Assembly: GCA_009773475.1 (NCBI GenBank)
Contig: WSXV01000001.1
Span: 592,796-656,795, forward strand
DNA length: 64,000 bases
DNA from: Desulfobulbaceae bacterium
GTDB lineage: Bacteria > Desulfobacterota > Desulfobulbia > Desulfobulbales > Desulfocapsaceae
Direction of reading: 5' to 3'
Below are positions 54,869-63,021 of the stretch, piece by piece (position 1 is the first letter of the stretch; each line of letters opens with the position of its first letter). Under the pieces are notes generated by a model, which had not been told where the DNA came from, ran no database searches, and saw only the letters and a list, made by a program, of their open reading frames with translations. Both the position numbers and the translations under genes were made by a program.

Positions 54869-55546
54869 TTTCAGATCGCCACCGAGATGGTCCGGCATAA
54901 GGTTCCGGTGCTCTACTATGATTTTGAGAATGGTCGGCAGAAGCTCTATCAGCGCACCTTAAGCCGGTTAAGCCGCCTTTCCGTTCCAGAGGTGAAAGCC
55001 GCGGGTGCGACGGGTGCGGGCGGCCCCGCCTTTGCCGCTGCTTGTCAGGATTTCCAGGAGATGCTGGGCTATCTGCGGGTGATCAACGACCGGAAACTCA
55101 ATGCCGAGATTATGCGCCGTCATATCGACTTTATCCGCCATGAAACGCGCAATGAGTACACCGTGGTGGTGATCGACAGTCTGCACAAACTGCCGTTCAA
55201 GGAGTTCTCGGAACAGCGCACCGGCATTGATGCCTGGCTCCGGCAACTGGAGGCCATCCGCGATGAACTGCACGTCTCCTTTCTGATTCTATCGGAGTTA
55301 TCGCGGGGAACCAAAGACGGTTACACCGACACCCCGCATATGGGCGTGTTTAAAGGCTCTGGCGATATCGAATACAGCGCCGATAATGCCCTGGTCTTCT
55401 CCCCAAACTGGGACCCCTTGCAGACCTCTGAAGATCAGCAGCGCCAGAACAACCTCTGGCTGGTCGCCAGCCGCGAGCACACTCCCGGCCTTGTGGCCCG
55501 CTATGGGCTGGATTTTCCCTATTGGGGATTTGTTGAGCAGGAATAA
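54869..55546 (+). pseudogene. Partial second copy of the primase-helicase-like ATPase (lacks P-loop)
   Basis: Homology to 53327-54006 begins near 54869. The frame from ATG 54887 gives 219 residues ending ...PYWGFVEQE; a TGA at 54848 closes it upstream. It retains Walker B and the DnaB H4-like segments but has no Walker A, zinc finger or Toprim region. Its protein sequence is almost identical to the full-length gene, while nucleotide differences are largely at third codon positions (for example TATTATGAT against TACTATGAT). That suggests it came from a related functional gene and not from fresh tandem duplication. Probably not an active ATPase. Confidence 0.75.
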
Positions 55547-55640
55547 ATGAAAGGAAGGTGCAAAATCTGTCAATTTCAATTACTGCCCTTGGAACTCCGA
55601 CTCTATTCTATATACTGTCACCGGAACCCCAAAATTCATT

Positions 55641-56528
55641 ATGAAAATAGATGCTCTGCCTAAACATACAACTCAAATATTCTATGATATAGAAAATTCT
55701 TGTATAGGTCTGTATGACAGATTTCAAGATTATATATTTCCTGATAGAGATCGTTACTATACTGAACAGGGACTGGTACAACAGTGGGTTTATCACTTAG
55801 GCTTAGACTCGGACTTTGCTTCCAGTAAAGATATTTTCAATATTTGGGTTCAAGAGATAGTTGATGGAAAGTATTATGGGCATTTATTTTTGGCAGATTG
55901 CCAGAACTTAATAGGATTCATTCAAAATAGAATTTTAGCGACTAGGACTCAGTATGAAAATTTCTACAAACATCTTGATGAAGTTGGCACCTCAATGTTC
56001 TGCAATGATGGAGTTTATTGGACAACTGGTGAAAATTCTATCGAGGTCTTTTCTTCTTTACATGATCTTTTCATTACCATGTATGCCTCGCTCGACCTTA
56101 TAACTAAACTAGCTTTTCAATTCGAAAACATGCCAAATGATTATTCAAAATATCAGAAGATGAAATCAAAAAGTATCTTATTTGGTAATCGAATAAATAT
56201 TGAGGCTATTAATAAAGATCAAACTATTTTTGAAGAAAATCCATCGATTAAAACCATTGAAAACCTAAGGCATGAACTTATTCATAATGGTACATGGGAA
56301 TCAGTTCCCAAAGTTCATTATCGTATTGAAAATAGAGAAATTACAGAAAGATATATCTATATGCCTGATCTTACAATAGCTGGCACAATTGAAGTTCATG
56401 TGAATCGTAAAAGGTTTTTCTCAAAAGAAAATAAAATTAATGAAACACTACCTGATATTTGTATAGAGTTTTGGCAAAGAGTCTGCGTGACTCTCGAAAA
56501 AATAAGACTTACCAATTATCAACAATAA
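55641..56528 (+). CDS. Uncharacterised A+T-rich protein with a HEPN-like R-x4-H motif
   Basis: 295 residues, very A+T-rich compared with its neighbours, so probably acquired. No signal peptide or transmembrane helix is seen. Residues 205-220 read ENLRHELIHNGTWES, where Arg210 and His215 form an R-x4-H motif with following Asn, as in HEPN ribonucleases. Around 135-165 the helical stretch VFSSLHDLFITMYASLDLIT is consistent with an all-helical fold. HEPN proteins are common toxins or defence nucleases. This is a motif-level suggestion only; family membership is not established. It lies between the ATPase fragment and the acetyltransferase cassette. Confidence 0.65.
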   Translation: MKIDALPKHTTQIFYDIENSCIGLYDRFQDYIFPDRDRYYTEQGLVQQWVYHLGLDSDFASSKDIFNIWVQEIVDGKYYGHLFLADCQNLIGFIQNRILATRTQYENFYKHLDEVGTSMFCNDGVYWTTGENSIEVFSSLHDLFITMYASLDLITKLAFQFENMPNDYSKYQKMKSKSILFGNRINIEAINKDQTIFEENPSIKTIENLRHELIHNGTWESVPKVHYRIENREITERYIYMPDLTIAGTIEVHVNRKRFFSKENKINETLPDICIEFWQRVCVTLEKIRLTNYQQ

Positions 56529-56540
56529 ATATTCAACGTT

Positions 56541-56559
56541 ACTCCGACCCCTTTTATTT
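56541..56559 (-). repeat. GGGGTCAGAGT-type word left of the acetyltransferase cassette
   Basis: ACTCCGACCCCTTTTATTT on the plus strand is the reverse complement of AAAAGGGGTCGGAGT, a variant of the word that recurs on the right of the cassette (57150-57170 and 57207-57230) and at the end of the first island (10121-10169). Confidence 0.5.
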
Positions 56560-56591
56560 CCGCTGATGAACAACGTGAGGTCGCTTGAAAC

Positions 56592-57077
56592 ATGCCACTG
56601 ACTCATCGCCCCGTTGACGAAAAAGACATTCCAGTCATTTGCGGTTTTCCGCAAAGCGAAGACGAGTTATTTTTCTTGTTCCCGAAGGCACTATTCCCGT
56701 TGGCCCCGTCGCAGTTACAGGGCGCAATCGCGCAGCGTTCTGACTCAACGGTCGTTGAATTTGACGGTGAAGTTGTCGCTTTCGCCAACTTTTATCGCTG
56801 GGAACCTGGTGGCTGTTGCTCCATTGGCAACGTCATCGTTTCCCAGGCAGCCCGTGGGCGCGGCGTGGGCCGCTATCTCATCGAGCAGATGATTGACCTT
56901 GCTTTCTCAAAGCATCAAGCCGCCGAGGTGACAGTGTCGTGTTTCAATCAAAATGTTATCGGCCTGTTGCTTTATCTGAAACTGGGGTTTCAGCCTTACG
57001 CCATCGAAGAACGTCAAGACAAGAAAGGAAATCGAATTGCGCTTATTCACATGAGGTTGCCACGAAACGTAACCTAA
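56592..57077 (+). CDS. GNAT-family N-acetyltransferase (integron cassette gene)
   Basis: 161 residues. Acetyl-CoA-binding motif A reads VSQAARGRGVGRYLIEQMI (about 89-107), followed by CFNQNVIGLLLYLKLGF, typical of GNAT enzymes. The substrate is not deducible; the family includes antibiotic, amino acid and protein acetyltransferases. The stop codon TAA (57075-57077) lies inside the R'' box of a consensus attC site, the classical arrangement of an integron gene cassette. GGTCGCTTG upstream offers a weak ribosome-binding site. Confidence 0.88.
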   Translation: MPLTHRPVDEKDIPVICGFPQSEDELFFLFPKALFPLAPSQLQGAIAQRSDSTVVEFDGEVVAFANFYRWEPGGCCSIGNVIVSQAARGRGVGRYLIEQMIDLAFSKHQAAEVTVSCFNQNVIGLLLYLKLGFQPYAIEERQDKKGNRIALIHMRLPRNVT

Positions 57078-57147
57078 CATGGCGCTCAACCTCGCTCCCT
57101 TCGGTCGCTGGACGCTGCGCGATAAAGCCGCGTAGCGCCGGTTAGGA
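57072..57147 (+). other. attC site of the acetyltransferase cassette
   Basis: A 76-base imperfect palindrome from ACCTAAC (57072-57078, R'' consensus RYYYAAC) to GTTAGGA (57141-57147, R' GTTRRR followed by A). The inner arms GGCGCT and AGCGCC pair, and CGCTGGACGCTGCGC with nearby GCGTAGCGCC gives the long stem typical of attC. The gene stop codon overlaps R''. No integrase is present in the window, so this is a solitary or CALIN-like site. Confidence 0.85.
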
Positions 57148-57387
57148 TTAAAAAGGGTCAGAATGTAAATAGGTATGCCAATCAACAAGAGACTAAAAAG
57201 GGGACTAAAAGGGGTCAGAGTGAAAATAAACCTATTAATCGCAATAATTGCTGAATCACAGTCTGCGCAAGGTGAAGGTGGCGGTTGTTATAATGTCATA
57301 AAAATGGGGGGAGTTGCATTTGTGGATAATAAGAGTCAGAGTAAGTTTAAATTTACCGCTAAAGACAGGCCATATTTTCATTCGTCA
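57148..57387. other. Repeat-bearing non-coding stretch right of the cassette
   Basis: Contains AAAAAGGGTCAGAATGTAAA (57150-57169) and AAAAGGGGTCAGAGTGAAAA (57207-57226) in the same orientation. A frame of 84 codons here has no family likeness. It separates the attC site from toxin-antitoxin module 2. Confidence 0.45.
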
Positions 57388-57416
57388 TTGACAGTGTGTA
57401 GCCATTGGGCTACAGT
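57388..57416 (+). promoter_or_regulatory. Promoter and operator of toxin-antitoxin module 2
   Basis: TTGACA (57388-57393), 17-base spacer, TACAGT (57411-57416). The spacer carries a perfect 16-base palindrome GTAGCCATTGGGCTAC (57398-57413) that runs into the -10, fitting repression by the antitoxin. The toxin ATG (57422) begins five bases after the -10, so the predicted transcript would be leaderless. Confidence 0.8.
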
Positions 57417-57421
57417 TATTT

Positions 57422-57718
57422 ATGGTTGAAATTCGTAAAACAGCCCGTTTTGTCCAATGGCTCGACAGCTTGCGCGATCTTCGGGCAAGGGCGCGGGTCC
57501 AGGTCAGGATTGAAAGGCTTGCTGCGGGGAACTCTGGAGATGTCGAGCCGGTTGGTGAAGGGGTCTCGGAGTTGCGAATCAGCTATGGCCCCGGGTATCG
57601 GGTGTATTTCAAGAAGCATGGGCAAGAGTTGATTCTTCTGTTGGCTGGTGGGGACAAGAGTACCCAGGCCAGGGACATCAGGACGGCCTTAGCCCTTGCA
57701 CGGAATCTTTCGGAGTAG
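57422..57718 (+). CDS. RelE/ParE-superfamily toxin (HI1419 type), module 2
   Basis: 98 residues: VEIRKTARFVQWLDSLRDLR, VGEGVSELRISYGPGYRVYF, LILLLAGGDKSTQARDI. It is a paralogue of the toxin at 54140 with the same layout. ATG 57422 lies five bases after the predicted -10, without room for a ribosome-binding site. The antitoxin follows with its start nine bases past the stop (or overlapping by one base if GTG 57718 is used). Confidence 0.92.
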   Translation: MVEIRKTARFVQWLDSLRDLRARARVQVRIERLAAGNSGDVEPVGEGVSELRISYGPGYRVYFKKHGQELILLLAGGDKSTQARDIRTALALARNLSE

Positions 57719-57726
57719 TGAACATC

Positions 57727-58026
57727 ATGAGCAAAACCCTTACCAGTCGCTATGACGTAGCCGAACATCTCAGAACCCCTGAGGAAATGGCTGCTTATCT
57801 TGAAGCCTGCCTTGAAGAGGCCGACGGGGATGCCGCATTCGTTGCGAAGGCGCTTGGCGATATTGCCCGAGCCAAGGGCATGAGCCAGGTTGCTCGAGAT
57901 GCCGGGTTGTCGCGGGAAAGTCTGTACAAGGCCCTTTCCGGTGAGCGCAGTCCGGGCTTTGATACCATCCTCAAGGTTATCGGGGCGCTGGGACTGAAGC
58001 TGCATGCCGAGGCGAGTCACACCTGA
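57727..58026 (+). CDS. HTH antitoxin (HI1420 type), module 2
   Basis: 99 residues from ATG 57727, giving MSKTLTSRYDVAEHLRTPEE; GTG 57718 is an alternative. HTH ARAKGMSQVARDAGLSRESL (about 50-69) followed by LKVIGALGLKLHAEA matches TIGR02684 antidotes and the protein at 54437. It should repress the palindromic operator at 57398-57413. Confidence 0.92.
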   Translation: MSKTLTSRYDVAEHLRTPEEMAAYLEACLEEADGDAAFVAKALGDIARAKGMSQVARDAGLSRESLYKALSGERSPGFDTILKVIGALGLKLHAEASHT

Positions 58027-58163
58027 TCTTGCATCCTGAAGAAGGCCATGGGGGCGGGTCGTGAACAGGTTTGTTGACCTGTTTCCTTGATCGCCAACCG
58101 ATGAAATCCCGATGTGACAAGATCTTGTCAGGGAATAAGCAAGTTTGAACAGCCATCAACGTC

Positions 58164-59513
58164 TTATTCCGCCTTGCTGATCCACTCTTCCAAAGCCTGG
58201 AGCGCCACACCAGCCCTGAATTCACCGCGTTGCTGTTTCGACAGCTTTTGCGGTTTTTTGCCTTCCACGGCAGGAGGAGCCTCAAGGGCCGGAAACAGCC
58301 CGAAGGTGACGTTGGAGGGTTGGAAATGGTCGGGGTCGGATTGGGTCAGGTGGGTGATCAGCGAACCCATGGCCGTTTCCGGCGGAGGAGTTATAAGAGC
58401 TTTTCCCTGGAGCATCCGGCTGGCGTTGATTCCGGCCAGGAGTCCCATGGCTGTGGATTCCACATAGCCTTCCACCCCGGAAAGCTGTCCGGCCAGAAAC
58501 AGATCCGGCCGGGTCTTGACCTGGAGGGTGGGCTCCAGCAGCAATGGCGCGCAGACAAAGGTGTTGCGGTGGATGGAGCCCAGGCGGGCGAAGTCGGCCT
58601 GCGCCATTCCCGGGATCATGCGGAAGATTCGTTTCTGTTCCGGATAGGTGAGTTTGGTCTGAAAACCCACCAGGTTGTAGAGGCTTCCCTGTTTGTTTTC
58701 CTTGCGCAACTGCACTACGGCGTAGGGCCAGCGGCCGGTGCGCGGGTCATCGAGTCCCACCGGTTTCATCGGGCCAAAGCGCGGGGTGTTGTCGCCCCGA
58801 GCCACCATGACCTCGATGGGCAGGCAGCCTTCAAAATACTTGACCTCCTCAAAATCCTTTAAGGGGACCGTGTCCCCTTCCTTCAGCGCCGCGATAAACG
58901 CCATGTACTCGTCCTTGTTCATCGGGCAGTTCAGGTAATCACCGGGGCCGTCTTCATAGCGCGACTTCAGATAGACTATCTCCATATCCAGGGATTCGGC
59001 ATGGACGATGGGGGCGATGGCATCATAAAAGGCCAGACGGTCGCGGCCGGTCAGTTGGATCAGGGACTCGGCCATGGCCTCGGAGGTGAGCGGCCCGGTG
59101 GCCAGGATGATCGGGGCCTCGCCAGCGGTTGGGAGCTCGGTGAGTTCCTGCCGCACAATCTCGACTAAGGGGTGCTGTTCCAGTTGCTCGGTGACGGCTT
59201 GGGAAAAATGTTCGCGGTTGACCGCCAGGGCTCGCCCGGCGGGAACCGCCGTTTCCGTGGCTACCCGCATAAGCAGGGAGTCCAGGCGGCGCATTTCTTC
59301 TTTTAACAGTCCGACCGCCGAGTGCTGGGCGCTTGCCCGCAGGGAATTGCTACACACCATCTCGGCCAGCAGCGGCGAGGAGTGGGCCGGACTGAATCGG
59401 TGCGGTTTCATGTCGTAGAGGCGGACGGGGCAGCCGCGTTGTGCTGCCTGCCAGGCCGCCTCGCAGCCGGCGAGTCCGCCGCCGATAATCTGGATCTGTT
59501 TGTTGTTTTGCAT
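58164..59513 (-). CDS. trmFO: Methylenetetrahydrofolate--tRNA-(uracil-5-)-methyltransferase
   Basis: 449 residues. Makes ribothymidine at tRNA position 54 with methylenetetrahydrofolate and FAD. N-terminal FAD motif IIGGGLAGCEAAWQAAQRG (about 9-27) and YDMKPHRFSPAH, EMVCSNSLRA (Cys ~52). The C-terminal region has GQLSGVEGYVESTAMGLLAGINA. Length normal. This TrmFO (Gid) route is typical of Firmicutes and many Desulfobacterota, replacing TrmA. Confidence 0.97.
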   Translation of the reverse strand: MQNNKQIQIIGGGLAGCEAAWQAAQRGCPVRLYDMKPHRFSPAHSSPLLAEMVCSNSLRASAQHSAVGLLKEEMRRLDSLLMRVATETAVPAGRALAVNREHFSQAVTEQLEQHPLVEIVRQELTELPTAGEAPIILATGPLTSEAMAESLIQLTGRDRLAFYDAIAPIVHAESLDMEIVYLKSRYEDGPGDYLNCPMNKDEYMAFIAALKEGDTVPLKDFEEVKYFEGCLPIEVMVARGDNTPRFGPMKPVGLDDPRTGRWPYAVVQLRKENKQGSLYNLVGFQTKLTYPEQKRIFRMIPGMAQADFARLGSIHRNTFVCAPLLLEPTLQVKTRPDLFLAGQLSGVEGYVESTAMGLLAGINASRMLQGKALITPPPETAMGSLITHLTQSDPDHFQPSNVTFGLFPALEAPPAVEGKKPQKLSKQQRGEFRAGVALQALEEWISKAE

Positions 59514-59619
59514 GATGTCGAGAGAGTAAAGTTTGTTTAAAGTTTGTTAGTACCTTGCTCCTGAAAGGCTGTTATGAAAAACAAGAAAATCAGGTAGCCG
59601 TTTTTATATGGCTGGAGCC

Positions 59620-59714
59620 GTAGGATGGGCAGGTAAGCGAAGGCTTCGAGGCGAATCATACTCATCATGTTTGCTCAAGGAATTGATGGGCACGCTTCGC
59701 TTTGCCCATCCTAC
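59620..59714. repeat. Inverted repeat GTAGGATGGGCA...TGCCCATCCTAC
   Basis: GTAGGATGGGCA (59620-59631) and its exact complement (59703-59714) enclose GCGAAG/CTTCGC words. This is a widespread type of bacterial intergenic palindrome. It lies in the 283-base gap between trmFO and dus (both minus strand); nothing else is seen there. Confidence 0.7.
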
Positions 59715-59796
59715 ATTTGTTGTGTGTTTTGCATGATGATGAGTGAATGAAGTCTGTTGGAAAGGCCCGGTCCTGGCGGAAAGAGGAAGGAGCCTG

Positions 59797-60747
59797 TTAA
59801 TGGCGAAAGGCCCCGTCAATGGCGGCGAGATAGCGTTCTTCGGTGCCGGCCTTCTTTATTTTCTTCCAGAGTTTGTCCTGATCTGGAAAGGAAGCGGCCA
59901 GATAAAACCAAATCTGTTTCATGCGTCCCAGCAGGTGGCTGGGGCCGGCAAGAAGCTCTTTGTAGCCGGTAAAGAGCTCCTGGTGAAAGGCCAGAAGCAT
60001 GGACATGCGTTGTTCGGGGTCGAACTGTTCGCCCCTGATGGTTCTGGCCAAGAAGGGGTCGGCCAGCAGGCCGCGGCCGATCATCCAGCGCTGGGTCGTG
60101 GGGAATTGTTGGCGCAGGCGGTTCCAGCTTTCCATGTTGGTGATATCGCCATTATAAACAAGGGGATGGCGGCTCAGGGGGAGGCTCTGCCCGAAGCGTT
60201 CGGGATCGGTGGAGCCCCGATAGAGCTGCTTGCCCAGCCGGGTATGGATGATGATCTCGGAGAGCGGATAGTCGTTGAGCCGGGGCAGAAGCTCTGCCAG
60301 TTCATCGGGATGGTTCAGGCCCAGCCGGGTTTTGATGGAGAGTTGCAGGGGCAGGCGGGGGAGAACGACATCGAGAAAGTCGCAAATGGCGTCGGGGTAG
60401 GGCAAAAGGCCGGAGCCGCGCCGTTTGCGGGTGACCATGGGGGCTGGACAGCCAAGGTTCCAGTTGATCTGGGTGTATCCCAAATCATGGAGCCGCTGCC
60501 CCAGGGCGAGCAGGCCGTCGGGGTTGGTGTGGAGAAACTGCGGCACCACCGGCAGTGCCCGGTTCTGTTCCGGCAGCAGATCATGGAGTTGGCGGAGATC
60601 AATGTTTGCGTGCGGCTGCGGATTCAGAAAGGGGGCGACGGCCTCATCAACACCGCCGAAATGGTGTTGGAAGAGGGTGCGAAACAGGCAGTCGGTGATT
60701 CCGCGAATGGGCGCAAGATACAGAAAAGGGGACTCAGCCATGGGCAT
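59797..60747 (-). CDS. dus: tRNA-dihydrouridine synthase
   Basis: 316 residues, FMN-dependent TIM-barrel enzyme reducing uridines in the tRNA D-loop. LAPIRGITDCLFRTLF at the start is the FMN-binding APMxGxTD variant. NWNLGCPAPMVTRKRRGSGLL contains the active-site cysteine, and LSIKTRLGLNHPDE and IIHTRLGKQLYRG match the family. The subgroup resembles bacterial DusC/DusB but cannot be assigned. Its start codon directly adjoins the stop of the thioredoxin-like gene upstream, so they are one operon. Confidence 0.92.
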   Translation of the reverse strand: MPMAESPFLYLAPIRGITDCLFRTLFQHHFGGVDEAVAPFLNPQPHANIDLRQLHDLLPEQNRALPVVPQFLHTNPDGLLALGQRLHDLGYTQINWNLGCPAPMVTRKRRGSGLLPYPDAICDFLDVVLPRLPLQLSIKTRLGLNHPDELAELLPRLNDYPLSEIIIHTRLGKQLYRGSTDPERFGQSLPLSRHPLVYNGDITNMESWNRLRQQFPTTQRWMIGRGLLADPFLARTIRGEQFDPEQRMSMLLAFHQELFTGYKELLAGPSHLLGRMKQIWFYLAASFPDQDKLWKKIKKAGTEERYLAAIDGAFRH

Positions 60748-61299
60748 TTATTTCTTCAAGTCCGGGAGTGGCCCTGGCGTTGCGGGTTCCAGGGATGGTG
60801 AAAGAAGGGCCGGTGCAGGGGCGACCTCCCGAATCCATCCTTCCACCTGCGCCAAGGTTGGCTTGAGGCCTGCGATTTTGACCTGGCCGTTGATCATCAA
60901 GGCCGGGGTGGAAGTGACGCCTAAGCGCCCGATTTCGTCGCGGTCGTGGATCTGCTCGATGTCGGCGGCGACTCCGGCCCGTTCCATGGCGTCGATGACC
61001 ATGGTTTGCAGGCCATTACAACTGATGCAGCCGCTGCCGAGGATGCGGATGACCAGCCCTTCTTGCCTGTCATGGTGGAGACCGGTGAGGCGGAGGTATT
61101 CCCGGGCGATGGCCGTTTGGTATTTTTCGACCATGGTGGCGGGAATATAATTGCGTTCCTTGACCGCCGTAAATATGGCGATAACGGCCTCTTGTGCGTT
61201 CATCTTGGCAGCTATGGCCTGGTTGATGGCAACATCGAGGCCGATCAGGCCAATGGAGGTGTTGCCGATCCTGATCATGCGTCCGGTGGGACTATCCAT
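60748..61299 (-). CDS. Thioredoxin-like disulfide protein with an extra N-terminal domain
   Basis: 183 residues. The C-terminal ~85 residues resemble the small redox-active (MTH895-like) thioredoxin family: IRILGSGCISCNGLQTMV (Cys-x2-Cys, about 92-95), GVTSTPALMINGQVKIAGLKPT. The N-terminal ~80 residues are a helical domain I do not recognise. The last residues are a Pro/Ala-rich tail. Context with dus suggests no specific partner. Could act as a thiol-disulfide exchanger. Confidence 0.8.
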   Translation of the reverse strand: MDSPTGRMIRIGNTSIGLIGLDVAINQAIAAKMNAQEAVIAIFTAVKERNYIPATMVEKYQTAIAREYLRLTGLHHDRQEGLVIRILGSGCISCNGLQTMVIDAMERAGVAADIEQIHDRDEIGRLGVTSTPALMINGQVKIAGLKPTLAQVEGWIREVAPAPALLSPSLEPATPGPLPDLKK

Positions 61300-61409
61300 A
61301 TTTCTAACGATGTGGTAAATGGTGCATTCTTAATGGGTTATATCGCTTAGGTTTCTGGGGGCATACAATAAACGAAAGTCGTGACAGATGAAAGAAGAAA
61401 GAGCCTGGG

Positions 61410-62906
61410 ATGACGATGCGGCGCTGTGATGATCCGGCCTTGTTGTCTGGAAGGCTGAAAGACTACCCGGAGCGGCTGGTCAGGGCGCTCTTGCGGATGG
61501 CGGAACAACGGGGCCAGGAGTTGTATGTGGTCGGCGGTACGGTGCGCGACTGGTTGCTGGGCCGGGTGCCCGGCGATCTCGATATCACCGTGGCCAATGA
61601 CGCGGCTGCCTGGTGCCGGGGCTTGATCGCCGAGTTGAAGGGCGGCGCCTTTGTGCCCCTTGGCGGTGACGAAGAGGATGCCGCACGGGTGGTATGGCAG
61701 GGTTTGACCATTGATTTTTCCGGTTTTCGCCTTGGCGCCCGGACCATTGAGGCGGATCTGGTCTTGCGGGATTTCACGGTCAACAGCATCGGTGTCGCCT
61801 TTGCGGCCCTGCTGGATGAATCGGTCATTCCCACGTTGATTGATCCCCTGCACGGTGTTGCCGATCTGCGTGCTCAGGTTTTACGGGCCTGCCCCCAGGC
61901 CTTTGTTGACGACCCTCTGCGGATGCTGCGTGGCTATCGACTCAGTGCCACCCTTGGCTTTACCCTCGAAGAGACGACAAGGGCTGAGATCGCTCGCCAG
62001 GCAGGGCTGATCGGTCGGTCTGCGGCGGAACGGATCACCCATGAGCTGGATCTGATCATGGCCACCGGCCGGGCCCATGCGGCGATGGAAGGGATGGCGA
62101 CAAGCGGGCTCCTGTGGCAGCTTATTCCTGATCTTGCCCGCGGTGTGGGCATGGAGCAGCCGGGCTTTCATCATCTCGATGTCTTTCATCACAGCCTGGC
62201 AGCCCTTGGGTTTATGGAGGAGATTCTCGCCGAGCCCTCCCGGTTTTATCCGGAGAATGCAACAGAAATAGGAGCTTATCTTAAGCAGCCGGGGATGCAG
62301 TCTCGTTTGAAATGGGCGGCGCTGCTCCATGATCTGGGCAAACCGCTGACCATGGCCATCCGGGAGGATAAGGGCGGCCGAGTCACCTTTTATAATCATG
62401 ACCAGACCGGCCGGGATATGGTGTTGCAACTGGGACGGCAATGGCGGTGGGGGAATGAAAACCGGGAGCGGGTGGCGGGCCTGATTGCCATGCACATGCA
62501 GCCCTTTCATCTCTGCAATGTCCGCAGGGATGGGCCTTTGAGCCGTAAGGCCTGTCTGCATCTTTGTAAAAAGGCAGGGGATGATCTGATCGGCCTCTTT
62601 CTTCTGGCCATGGCTGACAGCCTTGCGGGGAAGGGCGAAAAGAAGCCGCCGGGCCTTGAGGCGGAGTTGTCCGGGCTGTTGGCTGAGGTGCTGGAGATTC
62701 ATGCGCAGTATATCCAGCCGGCATTGCAAGGCCCGCGTCTATTGAGCGGCGGGGATTTGATCGCCTCTTTTTCCTTGCCGCCGGGGCCGCTGTTTGCAAG
62801 CATTCTGGATGCCCTGGAGTTGGCCCGGGTGGAAGGAGAGGTGACCTCCAGGGAAGAGGCCCTGCGATGGGTGCAGCAGTATTTGTCTGATATGCGGAAT
62901 GCCTGA
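61410..62906 (+). CDS. cca: CCA-adding/poly(A) polymerase-family nucleotidyltransferase with HD domain
   Basis: 498 residues. Class II nucleotidyltransferase head: LYVVGGTVRDWLLGRVPGDLDITV (about 33-56) with the metal-binding DLD. ...LRMLRGYRLSATLGF, the family's RxxRxA-like helix, follows at about 171-185. A downstream HD domain has ALLHDLGKPLTM. It repairs or adds the 3' CCA of tRNA, or poly(A) tails; sequence alone does not separate these. The HD domain favours the CCA-enzyme type. Start ATG 61410 or 61416. Confidence 0.88.
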   Translation: MTMRRCDDPALLSGRLKDYPERLVRALLRMAEQRGQELYVVGGTVRDWLLGRVPGDLDITVANDAAAWCRGLIAELKGGAFVPLGGDEEDAARVVWQGLTIDFSGFRLGARTIEADLVLRDFTVNSIGVAFAALLDESVIPTLIDPLHGVADLRAQVLRACPQAFVDDPLRMLRGYRLSATLGFTLEETTRAEIARQAGLIGRSAAERITHELDLIMATGRAHAAMEGMATSGLLWQLIPDLARGVGMEQPGFHHLDVFHHSLAALGFMEEILAEPSRFYPENATEIGAYLKQPGMQSRLKWAALLHDLGKPLTMAIREDKGGRVTFYNHDQTGRDMVLQLGRQWRWGNENRERVAGLIAMHMQPFHLCNVRRDGPLSRKACLHLCKKAGDDLIGLFLLAMADSLAGKGEKKPPGLEAELSGLLAEVLEIHAQYIQPALQGPRLLSGGDLIASFSLPPGPLFASILDALELARVEGEVTSREEALRWVQQYLSDMRNA

Positions 62907-63021
62907 AACAGTAAGGCTTAGAGTCTGACTGGGCAGGGTCGTTCGCGTCCGTTTCCCTGATTTCCGCCTTGTCAAAGCGGGATAAATGGAATAAAGTGCC
63001 CAAGAAAATTATGGATAAAAA

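Noticed and set aside
54887..55546. The second ATPase frame as an independent functional gene
   Set aside because: It lacks the Walker A motif and all upstream domains, its frame is closed at 54848, and there is no good ribosome-binding site. Kept as a pseudogene fragment, although translation is not excluded.
57175..57429. 84-codon frame right of the acetyltransferase attC site
   Set aside because: It runs through repeat words and into the toxin promoter; no family likeness.
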